Part shown: positions 10,546 through 20,946 of the stretch, in pieces
Numbering within the stretch: the first letter of the stretch is position 1
Layout of the letters: every line of letters begins with the position of its first letter
NCBI GenBank assembly: GCA_032718475.1
Contig: JAUCBJ010004662.1
Location: forward strand, 1-32,770
Direction: 5' to 3'
DNA from: Nemertoderma westbladi
Taxonomy: Eukaryota > Xenacoelomorpha > Nemertodermatida > Nemertodermatidae
Length of the DNA: 32,770 nucleotides
Notes under the pieces: model-generated
Databases searched by the model: none
What the model saw: the letters and a program-made list of their open reading frames with translations, nothing else
Told to the model about the DNA's origin: nothing
Program-made: the position numbers and the translations under genes

Positions 10546-10669
10546 GGTCCGTGTCACACCCCAAGTTCTAGATCCCAACTCTTACACGTTGGAGTTGTTT
10601 CTAAATCAAATGATACAAGTTTTAAATTTCTATGAAATATATTTTACTCCATTTATTTTATTACACATG

Positions 10670-13600
10670 TATGAGTACAAAAACGACACATATTATGAGT
10701 ACAATACAAACCCGACACTTATGAGTACAATACAAAGCTGAAACTTATGAGTACAATACAAAGCCGACACTTATGAGTAAAATATAAAGCCGACACTTAT
10801 GAGTACAATACAAACCCGACACTTATGAGTACAATATAAAACCGACACTTATGACTCATGAGTACAATACAGAGCCGATACTTATGAGTACAATACAGAG
10901 CCGATACTTATGAGTACAATACAGAGCCGATACTTATGAGTACAAAGCCGACACTTATATGAGTACAATATAAAACCGACACTTATGAGTACAATACAAA
11001 GCCGACACTTATAAGTACAATACAAAGCTGACACTTATGAGTACAATACAAACCCGACACTTATGAGTACAATATAAAACCGACACTTATGACTCATGAG
11101 TACAATACAGAGCCGATACTTATGAGTACAATACAGAGCCGATACTTATGAGTACAAAGCCGACACTTATATGAGTACAAAGCCGATACTTATGAGTACA
11201 ATATAAAACCGACACTTATGAGTACAATACAAATCCGACACTTATGAGTACAATATAAAACCGACACTTATGAGTACAATACAAAGCTGACACTTATGAG
11301 TCCACAATACAAAGGCACTGAACACGTTATGAGTCAGCCCACAATATCAAAGCCGACACTTATGAGTACAATGCAAAGCCGACACTTATGAGTTCAATAC
11401 AAAGCCGACACTTATGAGTACAATATAAAGCCGACACTTATGAGTACAATACAAAGCCGACACCTTATCCGAGTCACAATATACAAACCGACACTTATGA
11501 GTCAAGCCGCACAATACAAAGCCGACACTTATGAGTACAAAGCCGATACTTATGAGTACAATATAAAACCGACACTTATGAGTACAATACAAAGCCGACA
11601 CTTATGAGTACAATATAAAACCGACACTTATGAGTACAATACAAAGCCGACACTTATGAGTACATCCCACAGGCACAAACCGCACTCATGATATAAAGGC
11701 AAAACGTATATAGATACAAAGGCAAAACTTATATAGAGTACAAAGCCGACACTTATATGAGTACAAAGCCGACACTTATGAGTACAAAGCCGACACTTAT
11801 ATGAGTACAAAGCCGACACTTATATGAGTACAAAGCCGACACTTATGAGTACAATACAAATCCGACACTTATGAGTACAATATAAAACCGACACTTATGA
11901 GTACAATACAAAGCTGACACTTATGAGTACAAAGGCAAAACGTATATAGATACAAAGGCAAAACTTATATAGATACAAAGGCAAAATGTATATTGTATAT
12001 AGAGTACAAAGCCACACTTATATGAGTACAAAGCCGACACTTATGAGTACAATGCAAAGCCGACACTTATGAGTTCAATATAAAACCGACACTTATGAGT
12101 ACAATATAAAACCGACACTTATGAGTACAATACAAAGCCGACACTCATGAGTATAAAGGCAAAACGTATATAGATACAAAGGCAAAACTGTATATAGAGT
12201 ACAAAGCCGACACTTATATGAGTACAAAGCCGACACTTATATGAGTACAAAGCCGACACTTATATGAGTACAAAGCCGATACTTATGAGTACAATATAAA
12301 ACCGACACTTATGAGTACAATACAAAGCCGACACTTATGAGTACAATACAAAGCCGACACTTATGAGTACAATACAAAGCCGACACTTATGAGTACAATA
12401 TAAAACCGACACTTATGAGTACAATACAAAGCCGACACTCATGAGTATAAAGGCAAAACGTATATAGATACAAAGGCAAAACTTATATAGAGTACAAAGC
12501 CGACACTTATATGAGTACAAAGCCGACACTTATGAGTACAAAGCCGACACTTATATGAGTACAAAGCCGACACTTATGAGTACAATGCAAAGCCGACACT
12601 TATGAGTACAATATAAAACCGACACTTATGAGTACAATATAAAACCGACACTTATGACTCATGAGTACAATACAGAGCCGATACTTATGAGTACAAAGCC
12701 GACACTTATATGAGTACAATACAAATCCGACACTTATGAGTACAATATAAAACCGACACTTATGAGTACAATACAAAGCTGACACTTATGAGTACAAAGG
12801 CAAAACGTATATAGATACAAAGGCAAAACTTATATAGATACAAAGGCAAAATGTATATTGTATATAGAGTACAAAGCCGACACTTATATGAGTACAAAGC
12901 CGACACTTATGAGTACAATGCAAAGCCGACACTTATGAGTACAATATAAAACCGACACTTATGAGTACAATATAAAACCGACACTTATGAGTACAATACA
13001 AAGCCGACACTCATGAGTATAAAGGCAAAACGTATATAGATACAAAGGCAAAACTTATATAGAGTACAAAGCCGACACTTATATGAGTACAAAGCCGACA
13101 CTTATATGAGTACAAAGCCGACACTTATGAGTACAAAGCCGACACTTATATGAGTACAAAGCCGACACTTATATGAGTACAAAGCCGACACTTATATGAG
13201 TACAAAGCCGACACTTATATGAGTACAAAGCCGACACTTATGAGTACAAAGGCAAAACGTATATAGAGTACAAAGCCGACACTTATATGAGTACAAAGCC
13301 GACACTTATGAGTACAAAGGCAAAACGTATATAGATACAAAGGCGAAATGTATATAGAGTACAAAGCCGACACTTATATGAGTACAAAGCCGACACTTAT
13401 ATGAGTACAAAGCCGACACTTATGAGTACAAAGGCAAAACGTATATAGATACAAAGGCAAAATGTATATAGAGTACAAAGCCGACACTTATATGAGTACA
13501 AAGCCGACACTTATATGAGTACAAAGCCGACACTTATATGAGTACAAAGCCGACACTTATATGAGTACAAAGCCGACACTTATGAGTACAAAGCCGACAC

Positions 13601-13990
13601 TTATATGAGTACAAAGCCGACACTTATGATAGTACAAAGCCGACACTTATATGAGTACAAAGCCGACACTTATATGAGTACAAAGGCAAAACGTATATAG
13701 ATACAAAGGCGAAATGTATATAGAGTACAAAGCCGACACTTATATGAGTACAAAGCCGACACTTATGAGTACAAAGGCAAAACGTATATAGATACAAAGG
13801 CGAAATGTATATAGAGTACAAAGCCGACACTTATATGAGTACAAAGCCGACACTTATGAGTACAAAGGCAAAACGTATATAGATACAAAGGCGAAATGTA
13901 TATAGAATACAAAGCCGACACTTATATGAGTACAAAGCCGACACTTATGAGTACAAAGCCGACACTTATATGAGTACAAAGCCGACACTT
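10670..13990. repeat. 3.3-kb minisatellite of 21-26-bp variant units
   Basis: The main unit is GCCGACACTTATGAGTACAATACAAA (26 bp, written here as GCCGACACTTATGAGTAC followed by AATACAAA). A 23-bp variant has CTTATATGAGTACAAA, and a distinct 21-23-bp variant begins GGCAAAACGTATATAGATAC. The 26-bp type dominates the left half. The 23-bp type, interspersed with GGCAAAACGTATATAG units in higher-order blocks, dominates from about 12200. Reverse-strand ORFs through the array are artefacts of a stop-poor repeat. It ends at the last exon of the SAMD3-like gene. Confidence 0.95.
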
Positions 13991-13995
13991 ATCTT

Positions 13996-14237
13996 CTAAT
14001 ATGAGTATAAATTAGAACGTAGCCGTCTACTCTTGGTATAATACGGGTTGGTACCCGTTAGCAAAGAATCAATAACATCGAATAGGGGATCGGGGTAAAT
14101 AAAATTGAGTGAAAATATAAGTCCGACGGCAAAAAGAACAGCTGTATCAATTCCATGTAAGAAACAGTTGCACCGAGCTCTCCAGTGCGTGACTCGTCAC
14201 TTTCCAAATCCCCAAATCCTGGAGTTTCGGCGTCTTC
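13996..14237 (-). CDS. SAMD3-like gene, last segment, frameshifted
   Basis: The segment follows a TTATACAG acceptor. The incoming frame (EDAETPGFGDLESDES...) runs on into non-family residues. A shift near 14155 restores the family C-terminus GIDTAVLFAVGLIFSLNFIY, ending TAG at 13996-13998, beside the minisatellite. The final ~15 residues (YTKSRRLRSNLYSY) lie in sequence bordering the repeat array. Confidence 0.65.
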
Positions 14238-16135
14238 CTGTATAAACAAAATAAAAATAATGTTGTGATCAATATTGGAAAAATGGAAATCAACTTGTTA
14301 CACATGTGAGGGGGGGGGGGGGGGGGTGTTCGAAAAAATGTCAACAAAATTGTTAAATTATAATATATAAATTCTAAATAAATGAATAACACATAAAAAT
14401 TCAAAAGTTTAGAAGTGGTGATTAAGGTCAAAAGATGAAAAAAAGATCAAAAAATTTGTTTGATGGGCCAATTAAAATAAAAATTTATCGTCACAATTCA
14501 GCTAAATTATTAATTTATAAACGAGAATGTGTTATGGAACTGTAGCACACTGCTTTTTAATTCTACTCCACCAACCACCAAAACCTTAAACAGAAGTAAA
14601 ATATTAAAAATATATTTTTTCGCAAACATATATTTATTTATTTGTAATTCCCTCTTAAGGCTAGTAGGATCGCGTCTTTTCAATAGAAGTGGAATAAATA
14701 GAAAGGCAAGTGCCAGGGGTGAGTGGTAGAATCGGATAGCGATACTGAAGCTATCGTATCGAAGTACTGGTACTTACAGGATCCCTTATTTCTATTGATG
14801 AACCTTGGAAATATTCATTAAGGCCCATCAAAATAGAAACTCTACTCGAACAGCCCCATGCCTCAGCCCGTTTCATCTCTTTCTCAATTGCCATACGACG
14901 CGATGTCGGGGAAGTAGATTTGAATATTTTTATGAGGTTTGATGTGTGAGGTTCTAATAACTTCCAGTCTAAATCCATATTCGTTAGGAGACGGAATTCC
15001 TGACAAACCTAGAGATAAATGGTTAAAAAATTACTTTCTTTAATCCTTTTAACTAAAGCCCATTACGGAGTTGCGGTACAACCAATAATAATATATCATA
15101 TAGCCTAGCCACAACAAAATATAACTATAGGGAGTGTGAACCAGACAAATATATGTAAAATATAAATACATATCACATATGCCATTTCTGTACTAACAAT
15201 GTCGAATTCCTTTAGTGCAGGCCACTTAGCGATGATGTCATTCACGGGCATGTTTGAAACTACATCCTTCCTCCTAGTAGGAAATGTTGTATGCATTTCA
15301 ACTATAAGAGTTGGGCTCAGAGTTGATCACAGACATCATCCACAGAATCTGTCTCCATAGTATTCATTTCCGATTGCATAGATATAATTGATGTTTCTTC
15401 CATGTCTGCAGTGACATTTAGAGACTTCTCTGGGAAATAGTTCACTACTCCTCGTCTGGCTTTCTTAATATTTTTATTGCTGTTGACACCTTTCCCCTTT
15501 CCTGAATTAACCGCAACCTCTGCAGACCCATACTTAGCTAATTCACGGCGGAGGTCACTCATCTTACTTTGGAGACGGATAACCCATACTTCGATACCAG
15601 CTGTATCCAAAGGATCTTGAGATTTAAGTTGTGGGAATCGCGTTATCAATTCCTTAGCTACAAGTCGGAAGTCCATAAGTGTAGGATATGCATTAATCTC
15701 ATGCATTGCCTGGACAAGTGGGGTTGGAAGCCAACCCTTCAGTTTCTTCTGAGTGACTAGATTAGCGGGGGATTCAATGTATTTCATTCTTTGTTCTATA
15801 TCAATGCCATATTGTGGCATAACAAAACTGTTAGCGAATGTTGCGGTGTTACAACGAAGAATAGGAGCTGCATACATACTCGACCCAGGAATTGCTTGAA
15901 TACCAGTACCAGAAACAGTATCTTGTCCATGAAACATACTAGAGATATCATTTTGAGCCTTCTTTACAAGATTTACTTGCCCAATTTGAAATTTGAGGGA
16001 AGATAATTCCTCAAATGGTGTCAATTGAAGAGCAACGGTCGAATTAATTCCACCTTCTTTAAATTTTTGAAGTGTTTCCTCTGTAAACGAGTACTTTGAT
16101 AAAAAGGCAATCCATTCTGACTCCGCAGATGTCAT
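13996..16135 (-). CDS. SAMD3-like protein gene, four coding segments, frame-broken
   Basis: Segments in transcription order are 16135-15317, about 15320-15198, 14999-14778 and 14237-13996. The N-terminal ~60 residues resemble a SAM-like helical domain (EWIAFLSKYSFTEETLQKF). The protein continues with the pattern of animal 'sterile alpha motif domain-containing 3-like' proteins: YPTLMDFRLVAKELITRFP, a basic linker with GVVNYFP, TFPTRRKDVV, IIAKWPALKEF, EFRLLTNMDL, and a final VGLIFSLNFIYPDPLFDVI. Introns at 15197-15000 and 14777-14238 have GTTAGT/CAG and GTAAGT/CAG borders and preserve frame. The frame breaks twice, near 15317-15322 and near 14155. It is therefore a recent pseudogene or carries assembly indels. 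Function is unknown; these proteins are often multicopy in aquatic animals. The start ATG at 16135 fits the domain start. Confidence 0.7.
14238..14777 (-). other. Intron of SAMD3-like gene
   Basis: GT...AG intron of 540 bp between segments three and four. It holds a 17-base poly-G tract (14310-14326) and AT-rich DNA. The ORFs inside are chance. Confidence 0.65.
14778..14999 (-). CDS. SAMD3-like gene, third segment (74 codons)
   Basis: Exactly 222 bases between a TTTGTCAG acceptor and a GTAAGT donor, in phase 0 on both sides. It encodes EFRLLTNMDLDWKLLEPHT, and later ILMGLNEYFQGSS. The first residues match the EF.RIT..DL block of the family. Confidence 0.75.
15198..15320 (-). CDS. SAMD3-like gene, second segment
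   Basis: In the shifted frame this encodes VEMHTTFPTRRKDVV, then IIAKWPALKEFDI. It ends at a GTTAGT donor (intron bases start at 15197). The TF..RR.....P.....I...WPAL pattern is a hallmark of the SAMD3-like family. Confidence 0.7.
15317..16135 (-). CDS. SAMD3-like gene, first coding segment (272 codons)
   Basis: Open from ATG to TGA at 15317-15319. The SAM-like domain is at about residues 5-62, the conserved YPT...FP block at about 150-170, WVIRLQSKMSDLRREL at about 183-198, and a Lys-rich, NLS-like linker at about 210-230 followed by VVNYFP. The stop falls where family members continue. Shifting one frame between 15317 and 15322 reads on into the next conserved block (VEMHTTFPTRRKDVV), so this stop is probably the result of a one-base indel. 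Confidence 0.75.
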   Translation of the reverse strand: MTSAESEWIAFLSKYSFTEETLQKFKEGGINSTVALQLTPFEELSSLKFQIGQVNLVKKAQNDISSMFHGQDTVSGTGIQAIPGSSMYAAPILRCNTATFANSFVMPQYGIDIEQRMKYIESPANLVTQKKLKGWLPTPLVQAMHEINAYPTLMDFRLVAKELITRFPQLKSQDPLDTAGIEVWVIRLQSKMSDLRRELAKYGSAEVAVNSGKGKGVNSNKNIKKARRGVVNYFPEKSLNVTADMEETSIISMQSEMNTMETDSVDDVCDQL

Positions 16136-17236
16136 TCTAGCTCACAATGATATATATTATATTATATATACGGATGTCGTTTGGTAGTAGGCCCAATATA
16201 TATAGACTAATAATAATAATATTATAGTATTATCTGTATCTGTCTGCCGTAGGCCTATAATTTGAAATTTTTTCAAATTTCAAATACAGAAATATAAGGT
16301 TTAAGTACAGAAGTAGGCCTATCTGAGTAAAGATAAAATATTTTAGGATATTTAACATATAGGCCTAACAATATGCCTAGCCTATTTAACAAGTAAATTG
16401 AAGTTTAAAAACGAAAAAGACTTTCATTGCATTGTGACATCCTGACACCAGTCAGCCAGTAAATAAGACAAAACATATTAGAAAAAACTGCAAACTAAAT
16501 CAATGAATTTACGCACAAATTTTGCAAAATCAACGTATAAGTACCGGTATGATACAAATTTTAGAAAAAACTGCAAACTAAATCAATGTACCGGTAGGGC
16601 GGTAGGCCCTATTTAAGCACAAATTGCAAATGTTGCAAAATATATCGATTGATGGTTAAGTTAACTAACACTCTGCCTAATCACTAATGCAGTAATGGCC
16701 TAATACAATAATGTAATACAATAGGCCCTAATCAGCTAATTGCTAATGTAATACAGTAATAACAATACAATAATGTAGGCTAATAGGCCTATCAGCCTAT
16801 AGCTATACCTGTATACTGCTGTACTGGCAACTGGATAGGCTACCTACTGCTACTACTGTCAGTCTCTGAGTCTGCAGGTCTGTCAGTGTCAGACCATACT
16901 ACAGTACTACCTACCGCCTACCGCTACCGGCTGACCGGTACATCAATGTAAATGTAATACAGTAATGTACCGGCAGAACGGTAGGCTGTAGGTACTGACA
17001 GACTGAGCTGTTGAAAGAGTGTGGAGTGTCTGAGTGCAGAGTGCGCTGGCTGATGAAGTGATGTCAGAATATGACAAACCAACACCAGAACACTGCACTT
17101 ACTGTTACTACTAGATTACTGCAGTACCGGTACCGGTACCAGAAGCAGAGAAGTTAGCAGAAGTTACGAAGTTAAGGGGCTATGCTTAAATTTAAGGCGC
17201 TAAAGTCTATTGACCAATAGGAAATTGAGTGTCTAT
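16136..17236. other. Upstream region of SAMD3-like gene, palindrome-rich
   Basis: No gene is seen. The first 120 bases are TA-rich and could hold the promoter for the minus-strand gene, but no clear core element stands out. From 16600 to 17150 the DNA is dense in ACCGGTA, AGGCCTA, CAGTACTG and CTACTGTA-type short palindromes. The same style recurs at 27060-27800. Confidence 0.4.
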
Positions 17237-17449
17237 ATTGAAAAGCTAAACAACTAAGGTACAAACAGCACAAAATTGTTATGGTAAAAATACCATATTC
17301 AATACAACATATTTGTGTGCAAAATGGCTAATTCACTAATGGTTTACATCACCATAACATTGTTATAGTAACGATGCCATTCGTTTATGGTGAAGTTGTT
17401 TCACCATAACTAAGTTAATTCAAAAACTGCATACGGGTTTACAGTGTAG
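17237..17449 (-). mobile_element. Possible MITE-like element, inverted relative of 10082
   Basis: Ends CGGGTTTACAGTGT (17434-17447), the reverse complement of the start of the element at 10082, and has scattered ACCATAAC and GTTATGGT motifs. Internal identity is low and the far boundary is uncertain. Confidence 0.35.
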
Positions 17450-17490
17450 TAGTAGTAATACCATTTTGTGTGATGTGTTATGTTACCAAT

Positions 17491-17935
17491 TTCAGACGCG
17501 GGTTACCAATTTCAGTCCCCGATTACCAATTCAAGTGACTGGTTACCAATTTCAGTCCCCGGTTACCAATTTCAGTCCGTGATTACCAATTCAAGTGACT
17601 GGTTACCAATTTCAGTCACTGGTTTCCAATTCAGTTTCTGGTTTCAAATTTCAGTCCCCGGTTACCGATTTCAGTTTCTGATTTCCAATTTCAGTCCCAG
17701 GTTACCAATTTCAGTCACTGGTTACAAATTTCAGTCACTGTTTACCAATTTCAGTCGCCGGTTACCAATTTCAGTCCCAGGTTACCAATTTCAGTCACCG
17801 GTTACAAATTTCAGTCACTGGTTACCAATTTCAGTCGCCGGTTACCAATTTTAGTCCCCGGTTACTAATTTCAGTTTCCAATCTCTAGTTACCAATTCAA
17901 TTTCCGGTTACCAATTTCAGTCCCCAGTTACCCAA
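17491..17935. repeat. Minisatellite, 20-bp unit, about 22 copies
   Basis: The unit is GGTTACCAATTTCAGTCCCC with variants ending CACT, CGCC, CCAG or TTCT, and occasional 19-bp units. The open + frame 17480-17854 is only a reading of the repeat. Confidence 0.92.
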
Positions 17936-18215
17936 CCCCAGCTATAGTATATGGTTACCCCGACCCTTCCACCCCAAAATACCAACCCCCCCCCCCCCCC
18001 CCACCACCAAAAAATGTTTCATTTAACATATATTTACAATAACTAATTGTTGTGGAATACTATATATATTATTATTGATGACTACTGATTCGTATGCATG
18101 GTTGAAATTTTGCACATAATTTCAAGAAGAATTCACTTTAGTGCAAAGAATTATAATTTATTTAATGTTCTCTGGTATTTCTGGTGTGTTCCAAAAGACC
18201 TCCACTTCCACCAGC
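17936..18215. repeat. Dispersed repeat related to 6700-6810 and 8030-8080
   Basis: GGTTACCCCGACCCTTCCA with a following poly-C (17986-18002) matches the flank at about 6706-6807. TTCTGGTGTGTTCCAAAAG near 18178 matches TGTCTGGTGTGTTCCAAAAG near 8048 and 9061. The same parts in the same order suggest a diverged copy of the foldback-associated repeat with its middle replaced. Confidence 0.45.
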
Positions 18216-18279
18216 TTAGGGTTATGTGTTACTTCCACAAATAATAATACACAAGTAATATAAATTGGGGGGGTTCTAT

Positions 18280-18311
18280 GCGCCTGTCGATTTATACGAA
18301 TCGACAGGCGC
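18280..18311. other. Perfect 13-bp hairpin with 6-base loop
   Basis: GCGCCTGTCGATT (18280-18292) and its exact reverse complement (18299-18311) flank TATACG. GC content is high for this locus. It has no following T run and no gene beside it. A second, weaker hairpin (GCGCAAAT/ATTTGCGC) lies at 18524-18544. Confidence 0.8.
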
Positions 18312-19360
18312 AACAAAAGTATTTGGAATATTATGCCCATGTATATTTATATATGTAAGCCTTCAAGTATAAACAAAACTGACCTTAACAAAATCAAGGT
18401 AGGCATTTGTTATTTTCCATCAGCAACATGGGCTTTAACTTTTAACTTTACATGGCATTAATAATACTGTAATATTCTAGAACAATACCACATGGCCAAC
18501 GCCGTCGGCCATGCACTCGCACGGCGCAAATGCTCCATTTGCGCTCTCCACCTGGATAGGGTGTAGTAGTGAACTTGTCTCTACCGGTCAGTTAGCAAAC
18601 ATTAAGAATGAATTAGTAGTTATTATCCGACATCAGTACAATAATATTCAGTTACGTTTGACAGTTTATTATAACCAACGAACAATATATGTACTGTACA
18701 TATCATAGTCTACAGAAACATCAAGTCTTTCTTTAAGTGTATGAACCATCCATACCTGAACTGCACGTGTAGTCGTGCAAGCTCACGTTTACGGTATGGC
18801 AACGGCACACATCTACACAACTCAGTTACCGTAACAGTTTTGTTTGGTACCATTACCGGTAATGCTCTTCTGGCACAAGCCTGGTCTGTGCTGCTATGAC
18901 TGTATCTATGGTATAGCCTATGTAAGAAATGTAACATAAATTGTAAATTTAACAAATGTAACACGTGGGAGTTAAAAAATCTTAAGAGTAATCTTCTTTT
19001 TAGTATACATTTTTTATATCTCACGCCAGCCGCTAGGGGGCGCCAAATTTTTTTTCAAATCTATACATTCCCTTTTCGATTGTTTATTTTTTCTATGAAT
19101 TTTTTAACCACATTTGGGAAATACTGTATAATATAAATATATATATAAATCTTTAACAAAGTAAAAGTGCCTATACAGGAGTTGCAGGCGAATTGGATGC
19201 ACTATTTGCACAGTTTAAAATTGATTTAAATATAGTTAAAAGGGTTTGCCTACACAGTAAAATAACTGTCACAATGTTACATAAAATAAATTACAGTAAA
19301 AGAGAACAGTTGAAAGTTTTTGGTTCCTGAAAGACTTCTGAGACTTCAGAATCAAGTTAA
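18312..19360. other. No gene recognised; candidate CTCF site inside
   Basis: Short ORFs here have no recognisable motifs and overlap AT-rich DNA. Apart from the small palindromes near 18500 and the CTCF-like motif at 19030, nothing can be supported. Confidence 0.4.
19030..19044 (+). promoter_or_regulatory. Candidate CTCF-binding motif
   Basis: CCGCTAGGGGGCGCC closely matches the bilaterian CTCF core (CCASYAGRKGGCRS type), with one mismatch at the third or fourth position depending on the matrix. It is an isolated GC-rich island in AT-rich DNA between the SAMD3-like and calpain genes. Occupancy cannot be known from sequence, and such motifs also occur inside transposons. Confidence 0.4.
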
Positions 19361-19651
19361 TTATAGACAAGCTAACTTTACCAAATGCATAATCGCGGAG
19401 TCTCGTGAGACACGAATGTCAGCTAGTCCACTAATATGAATATTGAGTCCTTGGTGAGAGATTGTTTCCACGAAAGCAGAATTTCGTAGGCCGCTTTGTT
19501 TGCACTCGAAGAGAAAGTGTTCTGCTGTTTCGGGATAACCGCAACTCCCACATATTTTGATATCATCACAATCGCCAATTTTTTTTCTCACGTAGTGTTT
19601 ACCTGTCCAGTTAATATATCCAAAATAAATGTTTCGAGTGAGCGGGAACAA
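19361..19651 (-). pseudogene. LINE remnant, C-terminal zinc-binding tail
   Basis: The frame encodes RNIYFGYINWTGKHYV, then ICGSCGYPETAEHFLFECKQ. C-x2-C-x7-H-x4-C, with ETAEHFLFEC, is the zinc-binding tail typical of the C-terminus of non-LTR retrotransposon polyproteins (C..CG..ET..H.L..C). There is no RT core upstream on the minus strand, so it is a fragment. The first codon listed is not a true start. Confidence 0.6.
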
Positions 19652-19776
19652 GTGAAATGGGACTGAGAGAAGGAGTATTATTTAGTATTACATCACTTTC
19701 TTGAATAGCCGTTACGTGTTTTTCCAGTCAGTTCATTTCGGTATAATACATCCATTTATTTTTTTAGAGTCATCAA

Positions 19777-20203
19777 GATCAGATAGTTGTGGGACAGAGT
19801 TTGTGGATCTGGTATTCAGCTTCCATGAGAGGAATGAGATCAGATAGTTGTGGGACAGAGTTTGTGGATCTGGTATTCAGCTTCCATGAGAGGAATGAGA
19901 TTAGATAGTTGTGGGACAGAGTTTGTGGATCTGGTATTCAGCTTCCATGAGAGGAATGAGATCAGATAGTTGTGGGACAGAGTTTGTGGATCTGGTATTC
20001 AGCTTCCATGAGAGGAATGAGATCAGATAGTTGTGGGACAGAGTTTGTGGATCTGGTATTCAGCTTCCATGTGAGGAATGAGATCAGATAGTTGTGGGAC
20101 AGAGTTTGTGGATCTGGTATTCAGCTTCCATGAGAGGAATGAGATCAGATAGTTGTGGGACAGAGTTTGTGGATCTGGTATTCAGCTTCTACGAGAGGAA
20201 TGA
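19777..20203. repeat. Minisatellite, 61-bp unit, 7 copies
   Basis: GATCAGATAGTTGTGGGACA starts at 19777 and recurs every 61 bases (19838, 19899, 19960, 20021, 20082, 20143). Copies differ at only one to three positions (for example GATTAGATAG in the third, CTTCTACGAG at the end), so the array is young. Confidence 0.95.
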
Positions 20204-20843
20204 GCGCACCTCATTGTAGTGAGAGTTATAACAATGTTTACCTGTAAAATAGGAACTATTAAGCGAAAACGCACAGGCTGGGTGTTCCGGTCTTGATATA
20301 TGTTTCAATATATATTTAACGCGTTTTATATAAACAAAACAAATTATTTGAAAAAACACTAGGGGGATACCCCCCCCCCCCCCCTCCCTCCTTAAAATTA
20401 TAAAATATAACATATTGTAATCATTACTGTCAAACAATACTCATATTACTGCAAATAATTGTTGCAAATTATTCCGTTTGAGTGGAAATAATATGACCTG
20501 TATAATAATTAAAGATGATTAAATTTAATTAAACAACGTGGAAGTTATCTTCAATGTGTACAAAATATACAATAATTGGTAAACATGAATGTCTTTCATA
20601 TTGTGAGATGTGATGGAATTAAAATAAATAAATATTTAGTATGAAACAATATTATATGTAATGAAAAAATTAAACGTATTTCATGAGAGAAAAGATATAT
20701 TTTATTTTTAGTGAAAGACATCTTACATTAATCAAAAGGAAAGTAATTAGATCAGTGTATCTAATATTTGAAATGAATAGGCGGGGTAGCAGGTATATAA
20801 ATCACTAAATCATATTTATCACACTCTTTTTTATATATTTTAG
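20204..20843. other. Intron or upstream DNA of the calpain gene
   Basis: AT-rich with a 15-base poly-C (20370-20384). No further calpain exon was recognised. It ends in a TATATATTTTAG acceptor. Confidence 0.4.
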
Positions 20844-20946
20844 GAATTGTATGAATGTGTAAAGAAAATTAATGGACCAAATATTCCCAGACCAGAATTT
20901 ATTGAGGGCGATTTATCAACATGTGACTGCGACCAGGGACAATTGG
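20844..20946 (+). CDS. Calpain exon ending in QGQLG
   Basis: 103 bases after a TATATTTTAG acceptor. In the frame fixed by the next exon it reads ELYECVKKINGPNIPRPEFI, then EGDLSTCDCDQGQLG with one base left over. RPEFI and QG.LG align with the segment just before the calpain catalytic Cys. Its donor is G|GTTAGT at 20947. Reading through gives GGT TAG, a stop right after the junction. Its last ~24 bases form the first half of the repeat unit. Confidence 0.8.

Noticed and set aside
11386-13830. Minus-strand Cys/Val-rich ORFs (MSALYCTHKCR type)
   Set aside because: They are readings of the 21-26-bp minisatellite with no conserved frame.
14529-14729. 66-codon plus-strand ORF
   Set aside because: Lies in the intron of the SAMD3-like gene on the opposite strand and has no recognisable motif.
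17480-17854. 124-codon plus-strand ORF with repeated FQSPVTN residues
   Set aside because: A 20-bp tandem repeat without stops; no start context or family similarity.
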